From Micromonospora sediminimaris (lineage in GTDB: Bacteria > Actinomycetota > Actinomycetes > Mycobacteriales > Micromonosporaceae): DNA of 64,000 bases. Within the stretch, counting starts at the first letter, position 1. Each line of letters begins with the position of its first letter. The notes beneath the pieces were generated by a model, which ran no database searches, was not told where the DNA came from, and was given only the letters and a program-made list of their open reading frames with translations. Where the stretch lies: positions 186,001-250,000 of the forward strand of contig FOLJ01000008.1 in the NCBI GenBank assembly GCA_900112325.1. Reading direction: 5' to 3'. The position numbers and the translations under genes are program-made. Shown here one piece after another: positions 1-7,913 of the stretch.

Positions 1-131
1 TGGGTCAACTCGGTCAGCAGCAGTGACTTGCGGCCCCAGCGACGGGTGAGGCGGTGCACCACCTCGACCACGGCAAGAGCGATCGCCGCCGCGGCGAGCG
101 CGGCGACGACCGTCACGAGGTAGCTGTGCAC
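1..131 (-). CDS. Partial membrane protein, probable MscS-family mechanosensitive channel (N-terminus)
   Basis: Only the first 43 codons are inside the window; the rest lies beyond base 1. Reading starts at a GTG at 131, with a GGAGAAG ribosome site about 7 bases upstream. The visible peptide has a short polar start, one hydrophobic helix rich in Ala/Val/Leu (about residues 4-25), then a basic stretch (HRLTRRWGRK). This matches the N-terminal helix and first cytoplasmic loop of actinobacterial MscS-like channels, but the pore and beta domains cannot be seen, so the family call is inference. Any single-helix membrane protein would look similar at this length. Confidence 0.45.
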   Translation of the reverse strand, partial: MHSYLVTVVAALAAAAIALAVVEVVHRLTRRWGRKSLLLTELT

Positions 132-268
132 GTGTTGCTTCTCCTTCCGGCCCGACGACGATCCCCGGTGGTGGTGTCCGGCGTGCGGGCAATCAAGATC
201 CGGCAAGGGGCAATGGTGCCCTGGATTGCCGGCCCCGGCCACCGCGGGGGTGGCCGGGGAGGAGAAGG

Positions 269-1090
269 TCATACCTTGCGGTAGCGGGACTGGAGGAAGC
301 AGTAGACGCCGAAGGCGGCGATACCCAGCGCGATGAGGATGAGCAGGATGGTGCCGAACGACTGGTCACGCAGGGTCCGAAGCGCGGCGTCCAGACCGCG
401 GGCCTTCTCCGGGTCGTAGTTCACTGCGGCCAGTATGACCAGCAGGCCGGTGACGGCGAAGGCGACACCCCGGGAGGCGTAGCCGGCCATGCCGAGCCGA
501 CGGGCGAGCTGCCGGGTCTTGGCGTTCATCTCGCCGGTCTTCAACCGCTTCATGAACTTCTTCTTGAGGCCGTAGATCGTCATGCCGACACCAATGCCCG
601 CGAGGACGAGGCCGGCGAGGCCGACCAACCACCGACCGCCGGTGGACTCCATCATCCGGGCGGTCAGGTCCTCCTGCTGGGAGGCGCTGTCGGAGTTGGC
701 GTTGGAGAAGACCCGCCAGGCGGTCCAGGCCAGCCAGAGGTAGATGACGGTGCGGGCGGCGGAGATGATCCGCTCCTTGAGCCGGTCGTTACCCCGCTCG
801 GTGTGGTGCCCGACGGCCGCCTCCAGGGCCTGCCAGATCGCCATGGCGAGCATGCCCACGGCGATGGCGATGACCAGGAACTGACCCATGGGTTGCGCGG
901 CGAGGGTACGCAGCGCGCCGGACTGGTCGCCGTCGTCGGACGAATTGCCGAACGCGATCTGCAGCGCCAGCCAGCCGAACAGCAGGTGCACGATCCCGTA
1001 GCCGATGAAACCGGCCCGGGCGAGGAGTTCCAGCCACCGGCTGTCGGCCGTACGGGCGGCGGTGGCTTCGGCGTTCCGGGTAAGAGGCAT
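269..1090 (-). CDS. DUF1206 domain membrane protein
   Basis: Integral membrane protein of 273 residues made of three repeated two-helix units, near residues 22-90, 108-175 and 198-265. Each unit opens with an Ala-Arg-x-G-(Y/I)-x-x-x-G/R-like signature (for example ARAGFIGYGIVH at 25-36 and GMAGYASRGVAF at 200-211), which is the hallmark of DUF1206. The family is common in actinobacteria and cyanobacteria and has no known biochemical role. A GGAGATTGAGG run just upstream of the ATG at 1090 could be the ribosome site. It is transcribed in the same direction as the lipoprotein gene upstream, 59 bases away, so the two may share a message. Confidence 0.9.
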   Translation of the reverse strand: MPLTRNAEATAARTADSRWLELLARAGFIGYGIVHLLFGWLALQIAFGNSSDDGDQSGALRTLAAQPMGQFLVIAIAVGMLAMAIWQALEAAVGHHTERGNDRLKERIISAARTVIYLWLAWTAWRVFSNANSDSASQQEDLTARMMESTGGRWLVGLAGLVLAGIGVGMTIYGLKKKFMKRLKTGEMNAKTRQLARRLGMAGYASRGVAFAVTGLLVILAAVNYDPEKARGLDAALRTLRDQSFGTILLILIALGIAAFGVYCFLQSRYRKV

Positions 1091-1149
1091 GGCGCCTCAA
1101 TCTCCGAACGCGAAGATTTCCAAACGTGCTGGCCGCCGCCCGGACGCCA

Positions 1150-1530
1150 TCAGCCGCCGTTACGGGCGATGCGGACCTTCACCTCGCTGTCGGTGACGCT
1201 GTCCAGGGTGACCGCGAGACCACCGACGTCGGCCGCCTGCTGGCCGACCGTCAGGGAGAGCTGCTCGCCGCCCACCTCGATGGTGACCACGTCGTCCTGT
1301 GCCTCGACCAGACGGGCCTCGACGCCGAGGATGTTGGCCCGGGCGTCCACGCCCCGGTCGAAGGTAACCGTGCAGGCGTCCAGCCCGCAGTCGGTGCTGG
1401 CGCCCTCGGAGCTGCACCCGGCCAGCAGGGCCGCGCCGAGCGCGAGACCGGCCAGCAGGCCGGCGAGTCGGGTGGGGGTGCCACGGCGGGGGGTGAGCGG
1501 GGGCTTGCCGGCGGGGGATCGGTTCGTCAC
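1150..1530 (-). CDS. Small predicted lipoprotein, unknown function
   Basis: Predicted 126-residue exported lipoprotein. A basic N-terminus with several Arg is followed by a hydrophobic core and a lipobox (LLAG-Cys39), then a short mature domain with two close cysteines (DCGLDAC) and a beta-rich tail. I do not recognise a named family. The GTG at 1530 is preferred: a TACGCT hexamer lies 7 bases upstream on the coding strand, the spacing of a leaderless -10 element, and starting there puts the lipobox at the expected place. It is divergent from the acetyltransferase beginning at 1597. Confidence 0.7.
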   Translation of the reverse strand: MTNRSPAGKPPLTPRRGTPTRLAGLLAGLALGAALLAGCSSEGASTDCGLDACTVTFDRGVDARANILGVEARLVEAQDDVVTIEVGGEQLSLTVGQQAADVGGLAVTLDSVTDSEVKVRIARNGG

Positions 1531-1596
1531 GCCGTCAAGCGTACGAGACCCCGGCGAACCGACCAGCCGGTCCGACCGGCGATGGACAATGCAGGG

Positions 1597-1884
1597 GTGA
1601 GCATGCTGGTCGAGGACAATCCCGCCAAACACCGCTACGAGATCCTGGTCGACGACGCGCTCGCCGGCTTCACCGCCTACCTGCCCCGCGAACAGGTGCT
1701 GATCTTCACGCACACCGAGGTCGACTCGGCCTTCCAGAACATGGGCGTCGGTTCGGCGTTGATGCGGGGCACCCTGGACCAGGTCCGCGCGCAGCGGCAG
1801 CGGGTGGTGCCACGGTGCCCGTTCATGGCCGCCTTCATCGAACGCCACCCGGAGTACGCCGACCTGGTCACCAGCCCGGACTGA
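1597..1884 (+). CDS. Small YjdJ-type GNAT N-acetyltransferase
   Basis: A 95-residue protein of the COG2388 (YjdJ-like) branch of GCN5-related acetyltransferases. These are minimal versions that keep the acetyl-CoA loop but lack the N-terminal half of a full GNAT. Visible hallmarks are a Phe-Thr-Ala-Tyr start, FTHTEV, the loop QNMGVGSAL (normally Q-G-x-G-x-G, here with Asn for the first Gly) and the family tail V-x-P-x-CPF followed by HPEY. The GTG at 1597 has GACAAT six bases before it, like a leaderless promoter; the ATG at 1603 is an alternative. Its 3' end overlaps the convergent glycosidase by 17 bases. The substrate is unknown. Confidence 0.85.
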   Translation: MSMLVEDNPAKHRYEILVDDALAGFTAYLPREQVLIFTHTEVDSAFQNMGVGSALMRGTLDQVRAQRQRVVPRCPFMAAFIERHPEYADLVTSPD

Positions 1885-3385
1885 CGGCGCCGCCGGCGAG
1901 CAGCTCGGCCGCGGCCCGACCGGCGGCCCGGGTGGCGCCGTGGGTGGCGACGTGCACCGCGCCGGTGACCAGCGCGGGCACCCCGAGTTCGACGACCACC
2001 GCGTCGGGGCGGACGGCCAGCGCCCGGTCGACCGCGTCCCGCATCCAGGCGTGCCGGTGCAGGTCGCGCACCACCAGCACCAGCGGCCGGCCGGTGGCGG
2101 CGGCAGCCAGGTCGGCCGGCACCGAGTTCTCGACGTACCGGACACTCGTGGTGCCCGGCACGAGGTCGGCCAGCGGCGCCGCCACCCCCCAGGGGGTCTC
2201 CGACCCGATCGCGATGTTGTGCGGCGGCTGGAACTCGACCACGTGCGACGGGCCGGTCAGCGGCAACGAGGTGGCCGTGGCCCCGCACCTGGTGATCCGG
2301 ACGGCCAGCCGGGCCGCCGCCAGCCCGACCGCCGAGCCGGCCGTGGCGACCGGCGTCGCGGAACGGGCGGCACACGCCGCCACCGTCCAGGCAGCGAGTT
2401 GGCCAACCCGCTTGGCCGCCTCGGCCAGCCGCTCCTCGGGCAGCTCACCGGCGACCACCGCGTCGACGATCGCGTCGCGCAGGTGCCGGGCCGTCTCCTC
2501 GTCGGCGTGCTCGCCGCCCACACAGATCGCGTCCGCCCCGGCGGCCAGGGCACGCACCGCCGCACCGGCGAAACCGTAGCGGTCGGCCACCGCGCCCATC
2601 TCCACCGCGTCGGTCACCACGACTCCGTCGAAGCCCATCTCCTCGCGCAGCAGGCCACCCAGGATGCGGTCGCTAAGCGTCGCCGGCAGGTTGGGATCCA
2701 GCGCGGGCACCAGCAGGTGCCCGGTCATCACGGCCTGGACGCCCGCCGCCACGGCAGCCCGGAACGGGGCCAGTTCCACCGCGTGCAGCCGGGCCCGGTC
2801 GGCGTCGATGCGAGGCAGGTCGTGATGGGAGTCGACGCGGGTGTCACCGTGGCCGGGAAAGTGCTTCGCGCAGGCGGCGACGCCACCGGACTGCAGGCCG
2901 CGTACCCAGGCGGTGGTGTGCCGGGCGACAAGCGACGGATCCGCGCCGAACGAGCGGACACCGATCACCGGGTTGTCCGGGTTGGAGTTGACGTCGACGT
3001 CCGGCGCGTAGTTCAGGGTGATCCCGGCGGCGGCGAGTTCCACGCCGAGGTCGCGGGCCACCTGCTCGGTCAGCGCCGGGTCGTCCACCGCGCCGAGCGC
3101 CAGGTTGCCCGGGCGGGAGCTGCCCCGGCCGGACTCGATCCGGGTCACGTCACCCGCTTCCTCGTCGATGGCGACGATCACGTCCGGCCGTTCCGCGCGC
3201 AGCGCCGCGGTCAGCTCGGCGACCTGCCCGGGATCGACGACGTTACGGCTGAACAGCACCACCGAGCCGAGCCCGTCGCCGAGCCAGCGGCAGATCCAGG
3301 CAGGTGGGACGGTGCCCACGAAACCGGGTTGCAGGACCGCGGCCGCCAGGGCCGCCAGGTTTGCGTTGCGCTGCCGCTCGCTCAT
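1868..3385 (-). CDS. Glycoside hydrolase family 3, beta-N-acetylhexosaminidase (NagZ type)
   Basis: Probable beta-N-acetylglucosaminidase of 505 residues acting on cell-wall fragments or other GlcNAc glycans. The NagZ signature K-H-F-P-G-H-G-x4-D-S-H is intact at about residues 174-187; it supplies the His/Asp acid-base dyad typical of this GH3 branch. The nucleophile Asp is seen in VVTDAVEM near residue 259. A C-terminal domain after about residue 330 resembles the GH3 C domain. No signal peptide is evident, suggesting cytoplasmic recycling. The ATG at 3385 begins inside a repeated 16-base motif and an imperfect hairpin, so the annotated start may not be the only one; longer in-frame readings to 3436 exist. 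Confidence 0.9.
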   Translation of the reverse strand: MSERQRNANLAALAAAVLQPGFVGTVPPAWICRWLGDGLGSVVLFSRNVVDPGQVAELTAALRAERPDVIVAIDEEAGDVTRIESGRGSSRPGNLALGAVDDPALTEQVARDLGVELAAAGITLNYAPDVDVNSNPDNPVIGVRSFGADPSLVARHTTAWVRGLQSGGVAACAKHFPGHGDTRVDSHHDLPRIDADRARLHAVELAPFRAAVAAGVQAVMTGHLLVPALDPNLPATLSDRILGGLLREEMGFDGVVVTDAVEMGAVADRYGFAGAAVRALAAGADAICVGGEHADEETARHLRDAIVDAVVAGELPEERLAEAAKRVGQLAAWTVAACAARSATPVATAGSAVGLAAARLAVRITRCGATATSLPLTGPSHVVEFQPPHNIAIGSETPWGVAAPLADLVPGTTSVRYVENSVPADLAAAATGRPLVLVVRDLHRHAWMRDAVDRALAVRPDAVVVELGVPALVTGAVHVATHGATRAAGRAAAELLAGGAVSPGW

Positions 3386-3465
3386 GACGGCACTCCGCTT
3401 CGCTGCGTGCCGCCATGAGGCACCACCGCCCTGCATTGATGATTCGCTCGCTGCCGCTCGCTCAT
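3370..3465. repeat. Direct 16-bp repeat at the 5' end of the GH3 gene
   Basis: The sequence GCTGCCGCTCGCTCAT occurs exactly at 3370-3385 and again at 3450-3465, 80 bases apart. The first copy encodes the start of the glycosidase; the second lies in its leader and would read as the same Met-Ser-Glu-Arg start. This looks like a dispersed intergenic repeat that has supplied or duplicated a start region. Confidence 0.75.
3384..3416. repeat. Imperfect hairpin over the GH3 start codon
   Basis: ATGACGGCAC at 3384-3393 pairs with GTGCCGCCAT at 3407-3416 with one mismatch, and the GC-rich centre can extend the stem. The left arm overlaps the start codon of the minus-strand glycosidase, so in the mRNA the hairpin would sit in the ribosome-binding region. 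Confidence 0.6.
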
Positions 3466-3563
3466 TCGGCGCTGTACCCCCGCGTGTTCCGCCGTGGACT
3501 CCCGCCGGCCGGCGGTGCAGACATGGTCACACCGCGCCACTCAATAGTCAATAAACCTTACAG

Positions 3564-3592
3564 TTGCCTTGGGAGCGCTGCACCGCGACAGT
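3564..3592 (+). promoter_or_regulatory. Candidate promoter with CebR-like box in the spacer
   Basis: TTGCCT (3564-3569), a 17-base spacer and GACAGT (3587-3592) end six bases before the ATG at 3599, so the transcript would be leaderless. The spacer holds TGGGAGCGCTGCAC (3570-3583), which matches 11 of 14 positions of the CebR/CelR operator TGGGAGCGCTCCCA: one half-site is perfect, the other degenerate. Confidence 0.4.
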
Positions 3593-3598
3593 GCGGGT

Positions 3599-3721
3599 AT
3601 GGACCCCGTGCTACTGGCCGACGCGACGAGCCCGGCCGACGTCCCCGGCGTACGCCTGCTCGGCCTGGTGGTCGGCGGCCTGCTGCTGCTCCTCGCCATC
3701 CGCGCGATGTTCCGCCGCTGA
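3599..3721 (+). CDS. 40-residue single-helix membrane protein
   Basis: A short reading frame encoding 40 residues: an acidic N-terminus (MDPVLLADATSPAD), one strongly hydrophobic helix (about residues 19-35) and a basic C-terminal tail (AMFRR), which by the positive-inside rule puts the C-terminus in the cytoplasm. It follows a plausible leaderless promoter and lies 76 bases upstream of the F420 oxidoreductase in the same direction, so the two may be cotranscribed. Codon choice is as GC-biased at third positions as in neighbouring genes, which supports real coding. Function is unknown. Confidence 0.6.
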   Translation: MDPVLLADATSPADVPGVRLLGLVVGGLLLLLAIRAMFRR

Positions 3722-3797
3722 CCGCCCGTCAGGTGTGACCGGCGGCGGCCGGGGTACCGCCTGCCCCACAGGCATCAGCGGGGCCGAAGGGGCGAAA

Positions 3798-4748
3798 ATG
3801 AAGATCGGATACTTCCTGTCCACCGAGGAGTACGCGCCGGCCGAACTGCTCGACCAGGCCCGGGCCGCCGAGCGGGCCGGCTTCGAGGCGCTGTGGATTT
3901 CCGATCACTACCACCCCTGGATCGACGCCCAGGGGCAGAGCCCCTTCGTCTGGTCGATGCTCGGCGCGCTGAGCCAGGTCTGCCGGCTGCCGGTCACCAC
4001 CGCCGTCACCTGCCCGACCGTACGCATCCACCCGGCGGTGCTCGCCCAGGCCGCGGCGACCAGCGCGGTGCTGCACTCTGGCCGGTTCGTCCTCGGGGTG
4101 GGCTCCGGGGAGGCACTCAACGAGCACATCCTCGGCGGCCCGTGGCCGCAGGCCGGCGTCCGGCTGGAGATGCTGGAGGAGGCGGTCGAGGTGATGCGCA
4201 AGCTGTGGCGCGGCGGCTTCGTCAACCATCACGGCCGGCACTACCGGGTGGAGCACGCCCGGATCTACACGCTGCCCGAGACTCCCCCGCCGATCTACGT
4301 CTCCGCGTTCGGTCCGAAGGCGGTGGACCTGGCCGCGCGGATCGGCGACGGGTTCGTCAACACCATGCCCGACGCCGACCTGGTGCGCCGGTTCCGGGAC
4401 AACGGCGGGGGCGACAAGCCCTGCCAGGCCGGTTTCAAGGCCGCGTACGCGTCGACTGTCGAGGAGGGCATGCGACTGGCGTACGAGCGCTGGCCGACCG
4501 AGGCGATCCCCGGTGAGCTGCTCCAGGTCCTGCCCTCGCCCCGGCACTTCGAGCAGGCCGCCACGCTTGTGGATCCGGAGGCGATGCGTGCGGCGTTCGT
4601 CTGCGGCAACGACGCCGACGCCCACCTGGCGAAGATCGACGCGTACGCGAAGGCGGGTTTCGACGAGGTCTACGTCGCCAACACCGGGCCGAACTGGCCG
4701 GGGCTGCTCGACCTGTACCAGCGCGAGGTACTTCCCCGGGTGCGCTGA
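3798..4748 (+). CDS. LLM-class F420-dependent oxidoreductase (TIGR03557-like)
   Basis: A 316-residue luciferase-like (TIM-barrel) oxidoreductase, expected to use deazaflavin F420. The order of motifs fits the family related to F420-dependent glucose-6-phosphate dehydrogenase: KIGYFLS at the N-terminus, WISDHYHPW near residue 37, FVLGVGSGEALNEHI in the cofactor region and IYVSAFGPKAVDLAARIGDG in the middle. The substrate is not predictable. A clear GAAGGGG ribosome site precedes the ATG at 3798. It follows a tiny membrane-protein gene and precedes recQ on the same strand with a 47-base gap. Confidence 0.88.
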   Translation: MKIGYFLSTEEYAPAELLDQARAAERAGFEALWISDHYHPWIDAQGQSPFVWSMLGALSQVCRLPVTTAVTCPTVRIHPAVLAQAAATSAVLHSGRFVLGVGSGEALNEHILGGPWPQAGVRLEMLEEAVEVMRKLWRGGFVNHHGRHYRVEHARIYTLPETPPPIYVSAFGPKAVDLAARIGDGFVNTMPDADLVRRFRDNGGGDKPCQAGFKAAYASTVEEGMRLAYERWPTEAIPGELLQVLPSPRHFEQAATLVDPEAMRAAFVCGNDADAHLAKIDAYAKAGFDEVYVANTGPNWPGLLDLYQREVLPRVR

Positions 4749-4795
4749 TCAACTCGGGTTTCGGCGCGGAGGCTCCCGGGTACCTGCGGCCTTCG

Positions 4796-6427
4796 ATGAA
4801 GCTGACCACGCACTCGATGTCGTTGCGCCGCGCCGCGCGCAGCCTGTTCGGTTGGACCGCTCTGCGGCCCAACCAGTTGGCCGCGATGCGGGCCGTGATG
4901 CGCCGCCGCGACGCCCTGGTGGTGCTACCCACCGGCGCCGGCAAGTCGGCGATCTACCAGATCCCGGCCAGCCTGATCCCCGGCCCGACCGTGGTGATCT
5001 CACCACTGCTGGCACTCCAGCAGGACCAGATCGCCGCGCTCAACGAGCGGCAGCGACCGGAACTGCGAGCGGTCCGGATCAGCTCGGACGAGACCGCGGC
5101 CCAGCAGGCCGAGGCGATCGCCGAGATCCGCGACGGGCGGGCCGAGTTTCTCTTCATCACTCCGGAGCAGTTGGCCAACCCCGACCGGCTGGCCGAGGTA
5201 CGGAACCTCAAGCCGGCGCTGGTGGCGATCGACGAGGCGCACTGCATCTCCGCCTGGGGCCACGACTTCCGCCCGGACTACCTCGCCCTCGGGCAGCTCA
5301 TCGACGGCATCGGCCGGCCACCGGTGGTCGCGCTTACCGCCACCGCCTCCCCACCGGTACGCGACGACATCGTCGACCGGCTGCGGCTGCGCAAGCCCGA
5401 GATCGTGGTGTCGGGGCTGGACCGGCCCAACCTCTTCTTCGAGGTGGCGCACTGCCCTACCGAGGACTACCGGTGGCGGCGGCTGATCGCCCTGCTGCGC
5501 GACGACAAGCGGCCCGGCATCATCTACGTGCCCACCCGTCGCGCCGCCGAGGAACTGTCCGCCCGGCTGACCGACGCGGGCTATCCCGCGCAGTACTACC
5601 ACGGCGGGATGCCGGCCAACGCCCGTGCCCGGCTGCACGAGGCGTTCCTCGCCGACCAGGTGCCGATCATGGTGGCTACCTCGGCGTTCGGCATGGGCAT
5701 CGACAAGCCCAACATCGCCTGGGTGGTGCACATGGCACTTCCCGACTCGCCGGACAGCTACTTCCAGGAGATCGGCCGGGCCGGTCGCGACGGCGAGCCG
5801 GCCCGGGTCCTGTTGCTCTGGCAGGCCGAGGACGTCGGGCTGCAACGTTTCTTCAGCGGTGGCCTGCCGGACGCCACCGAGCTGCGCGATCTGGCCGCGT
5901 TGCTGCGCAAGGAGCCGACCACCCGCAAGGAGCTGCGCGAGGTGACCGGGCTCGGCCCGCGCAAGCTCGGGCAGTACCTCGCCCTGCTCGAACAGGTCGG
6001 TGCCGCCCAGCAGGCGGCGGGACAGCGCGTCGGCGCACCCCGTTACGCCCCCACTCCGGTCGACGCGGCGGCGGCCGCGGTGGCCGAGGCGGAACGGCAG
6101 CAGAGCCTGACCCGGTCGCGTACCGACATGATGCGCGCCTTCGCCGAGACCAGCGCCTGCCGGGGACAGACGTTGCTTGCCTACTTCGGCGAGCAGATGA
6201 CCGAGATCTGCGGGCACTGCGACAACTGCCACGCCGGCACCAGCGTGCCCGACGACGGCTCGGTCGGCCCGTTCCCGGTACACAGCCAGGTGCGGCACGC
6301 CGAGTGGGGCTCCGGCCTGGTGCTCAGCTACGAGGAGGATCGGATGACGGTCCTGTTCGACGAGGTCGGGTACAAGACGTTGTCGGTGAGCGTGGTGTCC
6401 GAACAGGGTCTGCTCACCCTGGACTAA
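4796..6427 (+). CDS. recQ: RecQ-family ATP-dependent DNA helicase with PcrA-like tail
   Basis: A 3'-5' superfamily-2 DNA helicase of 543 residues for recombination and repair. Walker A (PTGAGKS) is at 45-51, the DEAH box at 146-149 followed by CISAWGHDFRP, and motif VI reads QEIGRAGRDG. A RecQ zinc module follows, with cysteines at about 455, 472, 475 and 478. There is no HRDC domain. Instead, residues about 498-535 (VRHAEWGSGLV ... VLFDEVGYKTL) resemble the Tudor-like C-terminal domain of PcrA/UvrD. The ATG at 4796 lacks a strong ribosome site, so the exact start is less certain. Confidence 0.93.
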   Translation: MKLTTHSMSLRRAARSLFGWTALRPNQLAAMRAVMRRRDALVVLPTGAGKSAIYQIPASLIPGPTVVISPLLALQQDQIAALNERQRPELRAVRISSDETAAQQAEAIAEIRDGRAEFLFITPEQLANPDRLAEVRNLKPALVAIDEAHCISAWGHDFRPDYLALGQLIDGIGRPPVVALTATASPPVRDDIVDRLRLRKPEIVVSGLDRPNLFFEVAHCPTEDYRWRRLIALLRDDKRPGIIYVPTRRAAEELSARLTDAGYPAQYYHGGMPANARARLHEAFLADQVPIMVATSAFGMGIDKPNIAWVVHMALPDSPDSYFQEIGRAGRDGEPARVLLLWQAEDVGLQRFFSGGLPDATELRDLAALLRKEPTTRKELREVTGLGPRKLGQYLALLEQVGAAQQAAGQRVGAPRYAPTPVDAAAAAVAEAERQQSLTRSRTDMMRAFAETSACRGQTLLAYFGEQMTEICGHCDNCHAGTSVPDDGSVGPFPVHSQVRHAEWGSGLVLSYEEDRMTVLFDEVGYKTLSVSVVSEQGLLTLD

Positions 6428-6551
6428 CCTGATCCGGCCGCTGCCGGTGGCCGGGGCTGTCGGGCCCGGCCGGGTCGGGCGGAAAGACCAGACCGGCCGC
6501 CACCGGCGGTACGGCTGACGAGACGTGAACGACGAGCGGGAGGGGCGGGTC

Positions 6552-7055
6552 GTGATCGAAGAGCCGGCGTACACCGGTTTCGGTTTCTCCGACGAGGAGT
6601 GGGGGCTGCTGGTCGGCCTGCCACAGTCGGTGCTCACCGCGGCGAGCGCCGCCGAGTCCGACGGCACCAAGGCGACGATGGCCGAGGGGGCCGCCGGTCT
6701 GGAGACCATCTCCGGCGGGCGGGAGTCGGCCAGTCCGCTGGTGGCCGCCGTGGCCGGCGAGATCGTCACCCGGGTCGGCGACCCGGAGGCCGGCGAGGAA
6801 CTGCCGGTCATCGAGCCACCGGACCCGCGCGGCTACGCCGAGGACGTGCTGGGCCGGGCCAAGGAGGCGTCGGCGCTGCTGGCGGCCAAGGTGGACGAGG
6901 GCGAGGCGGGCGCGTACCGGCACTGGCTGGTGGAGATCGCCGAGCAGGTCGTCGGCGCGGCCAGCACCGGCGGCGTGCTCGGCCTCGGCGGCACCGAGGT
7001 CAGCCCCTCCGAGCGCCGCTTCCGCGACCGCCTGGCCCAGGTCCTCAACGACTGA
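6552..7055 (+). CDS. Conserved hypothetical protein, unknown function
   Basis: An acidic 167-residue soluble protein without membrane segments. The N-terminus contains FGFSDEEWGLLVGLP, followed by a helical Ala-rich region (TAASAAESDG, then a repeated AEGAAGLETI pattern), a Pro-rich hinge near the middle and a C-terminal helical segment ending in SPSERRFRDRLAQVL. I do not recognise the family. The helical content and the hinge would fit a two-part helical bundle. The GTG at 6552 has a strong GGGAGGGG ribosome site; the in-frame GTG at 6525 has none. It follows recQ by 124 bases and faces the ABC transporter genes across a long hairpin. Confidence 0.65.
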   Translation: MIEEPAYTGFGFSDEEWGLLVGLPQSVLTAASAAESDGTKATMAEGAAGLETISGGRESASPLVAAVAGEIVTRVGDPEAGEELPVIEPPDPRGYAEDVLGRAKEASALLAAKVDEGEAGAYRHWLVEIAEQVVGAASTGGVLGLGGTEVSPSERRFRDRLAQVLND

Positions 7056-7072
7056 ACCCGGGGCAGCTCAAC

Positions 7073-7128
7073 GGGATGCGGCATCTCGGGCCTTCCCCGG
7101 TTCGGGTAACCCCGAGATGCCGCATCCC
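7073..7128. terminator. Perfect 18-bp stem hairpin between convergent genes
   Basis: GGGATGCGGCATCTCGGG (7073-7090) is exactly complementary to CCCGAGATGCCGCATCCC (7111-7128), with a 20-base loop. It sits between the 3' ends of the hypothetical gene and the ABC permease, so it could stop transcription from both sides. There is no U tract, as is usual in this kind of genome. Confidence 0.75.
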
Positions 7129-7148
7129 GCGACCGCCGGCAGTGCGGG

Positions 7149-7913
7149 TCAGGCCACCCGGCGGGGGAACAGTAGGGCGGAGAGGAGCATGGCGAGGGCT
7201 AGCAGGCCGAGGCACCAGGCCGCCGCCTGGGTCGGTGCCGTACCGACCGGGGTGTCCAGCAGGAGGCCGCGCAGCGACTCGATGACCGGGGTGACCGGTT
7301 GGTGCTCGGCGAAGCCACGCAGCCAACTGGGCATGGTCTCGACCGGTACGAAGGCGCTGCTCGGATAGGGCAGGAACATCACCAGGAAGGTGTAGCCGTT
7401 GGCCGCCTCCGGGGTCCGGGCCAACAGGCCGAACGCCGCCGAGAGCCACGACACCGCCAGCAGGAACAGCAGCAGCACCCCGGCGGCGGCCAGCCAGCGC
7501 AGCGGCGCGACGGCCGGCCGGAACCCGATGGCCACAGCCACCCCCAGCACCAGCACCGTGGAGACCGCGTTGCGGGCCACGCTCGCCACCACGTGCCCGG
7601 CGAGGATGGAGGTGGCGCCCACGTCCATCGTGCGGAGCCGCTCGATCATGCCGTTGGTCAGGTCGGTGGTGACACTGACCGCCGTGCCGGCCGCCCCGAA
7701 GCCGGCACAGAGCAGCAGCACCCCGGGCACCACATAGGTCACGTACGCCGAACCGGTCTCGATCGCCCCGCCGAAGAGGTAGACGAAGAGCAGCATCAGG
7801 ATCACCGGCAGCAGCAGCGAGGTGAGCAGCGCGTCGATGTTGCGCCGGGACAGCCGGACGCAGCGGCCGATCATCACGGCGGCGTGCATCGGCCGGACGG
7901 TCAGCTCAGACAC
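7149..7913 (-). CDS. ABC-2 type transporter permease (DrrB-like)
   Basis: Membrane subunit of 254 residues with six predicted helices, typical of ABC-2 exporters related to daunorubicin/doxorubicin efflux (DrrB). The N-terminal amphipathic part carries R-x-x-R-x-x-R before the first helix, and a family-like F-L-P-(Y)-P-S-S-A-F-V-P segment occurs near residue 192. The GTG at 7913 overlaps the ATPase gene by 8 bases, indicating translational coupling. The likely cargo is a hydrophobic drug or lipid; it cannot be named from sequence. Confidence 0.88.
   Translation of the reverse strand: MSELTVRPMHAAVMIGRCVRLSRRNIDALLTSLLLPVILMLLFVYLFGGAIETGSAYVTYVVPGVLLLCAGFGAAGTAVSVTTDLTNGMIERLRTMDVGATSILAGHVVASVARNAVSTVLVLGVAVAIGFRPAVAPLRWLAAAGVLLLFLLAVSWLSAAFGLLARTPEAANGYTFLVMFLPYPSSAFVPVETMPSWLRGFAEHQPVTPVIESLRGLLLDTPVGTAPTQAAAWCLGLLALAMLLSALLFPRRVA

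Noticed and set aside
54..284. A 76-codon plus-strand frame at the left edge
   Set aside because: It runs over the 5' end of the partial membrane-protein gene on the minus strand and has no ribosome site or family similarity.
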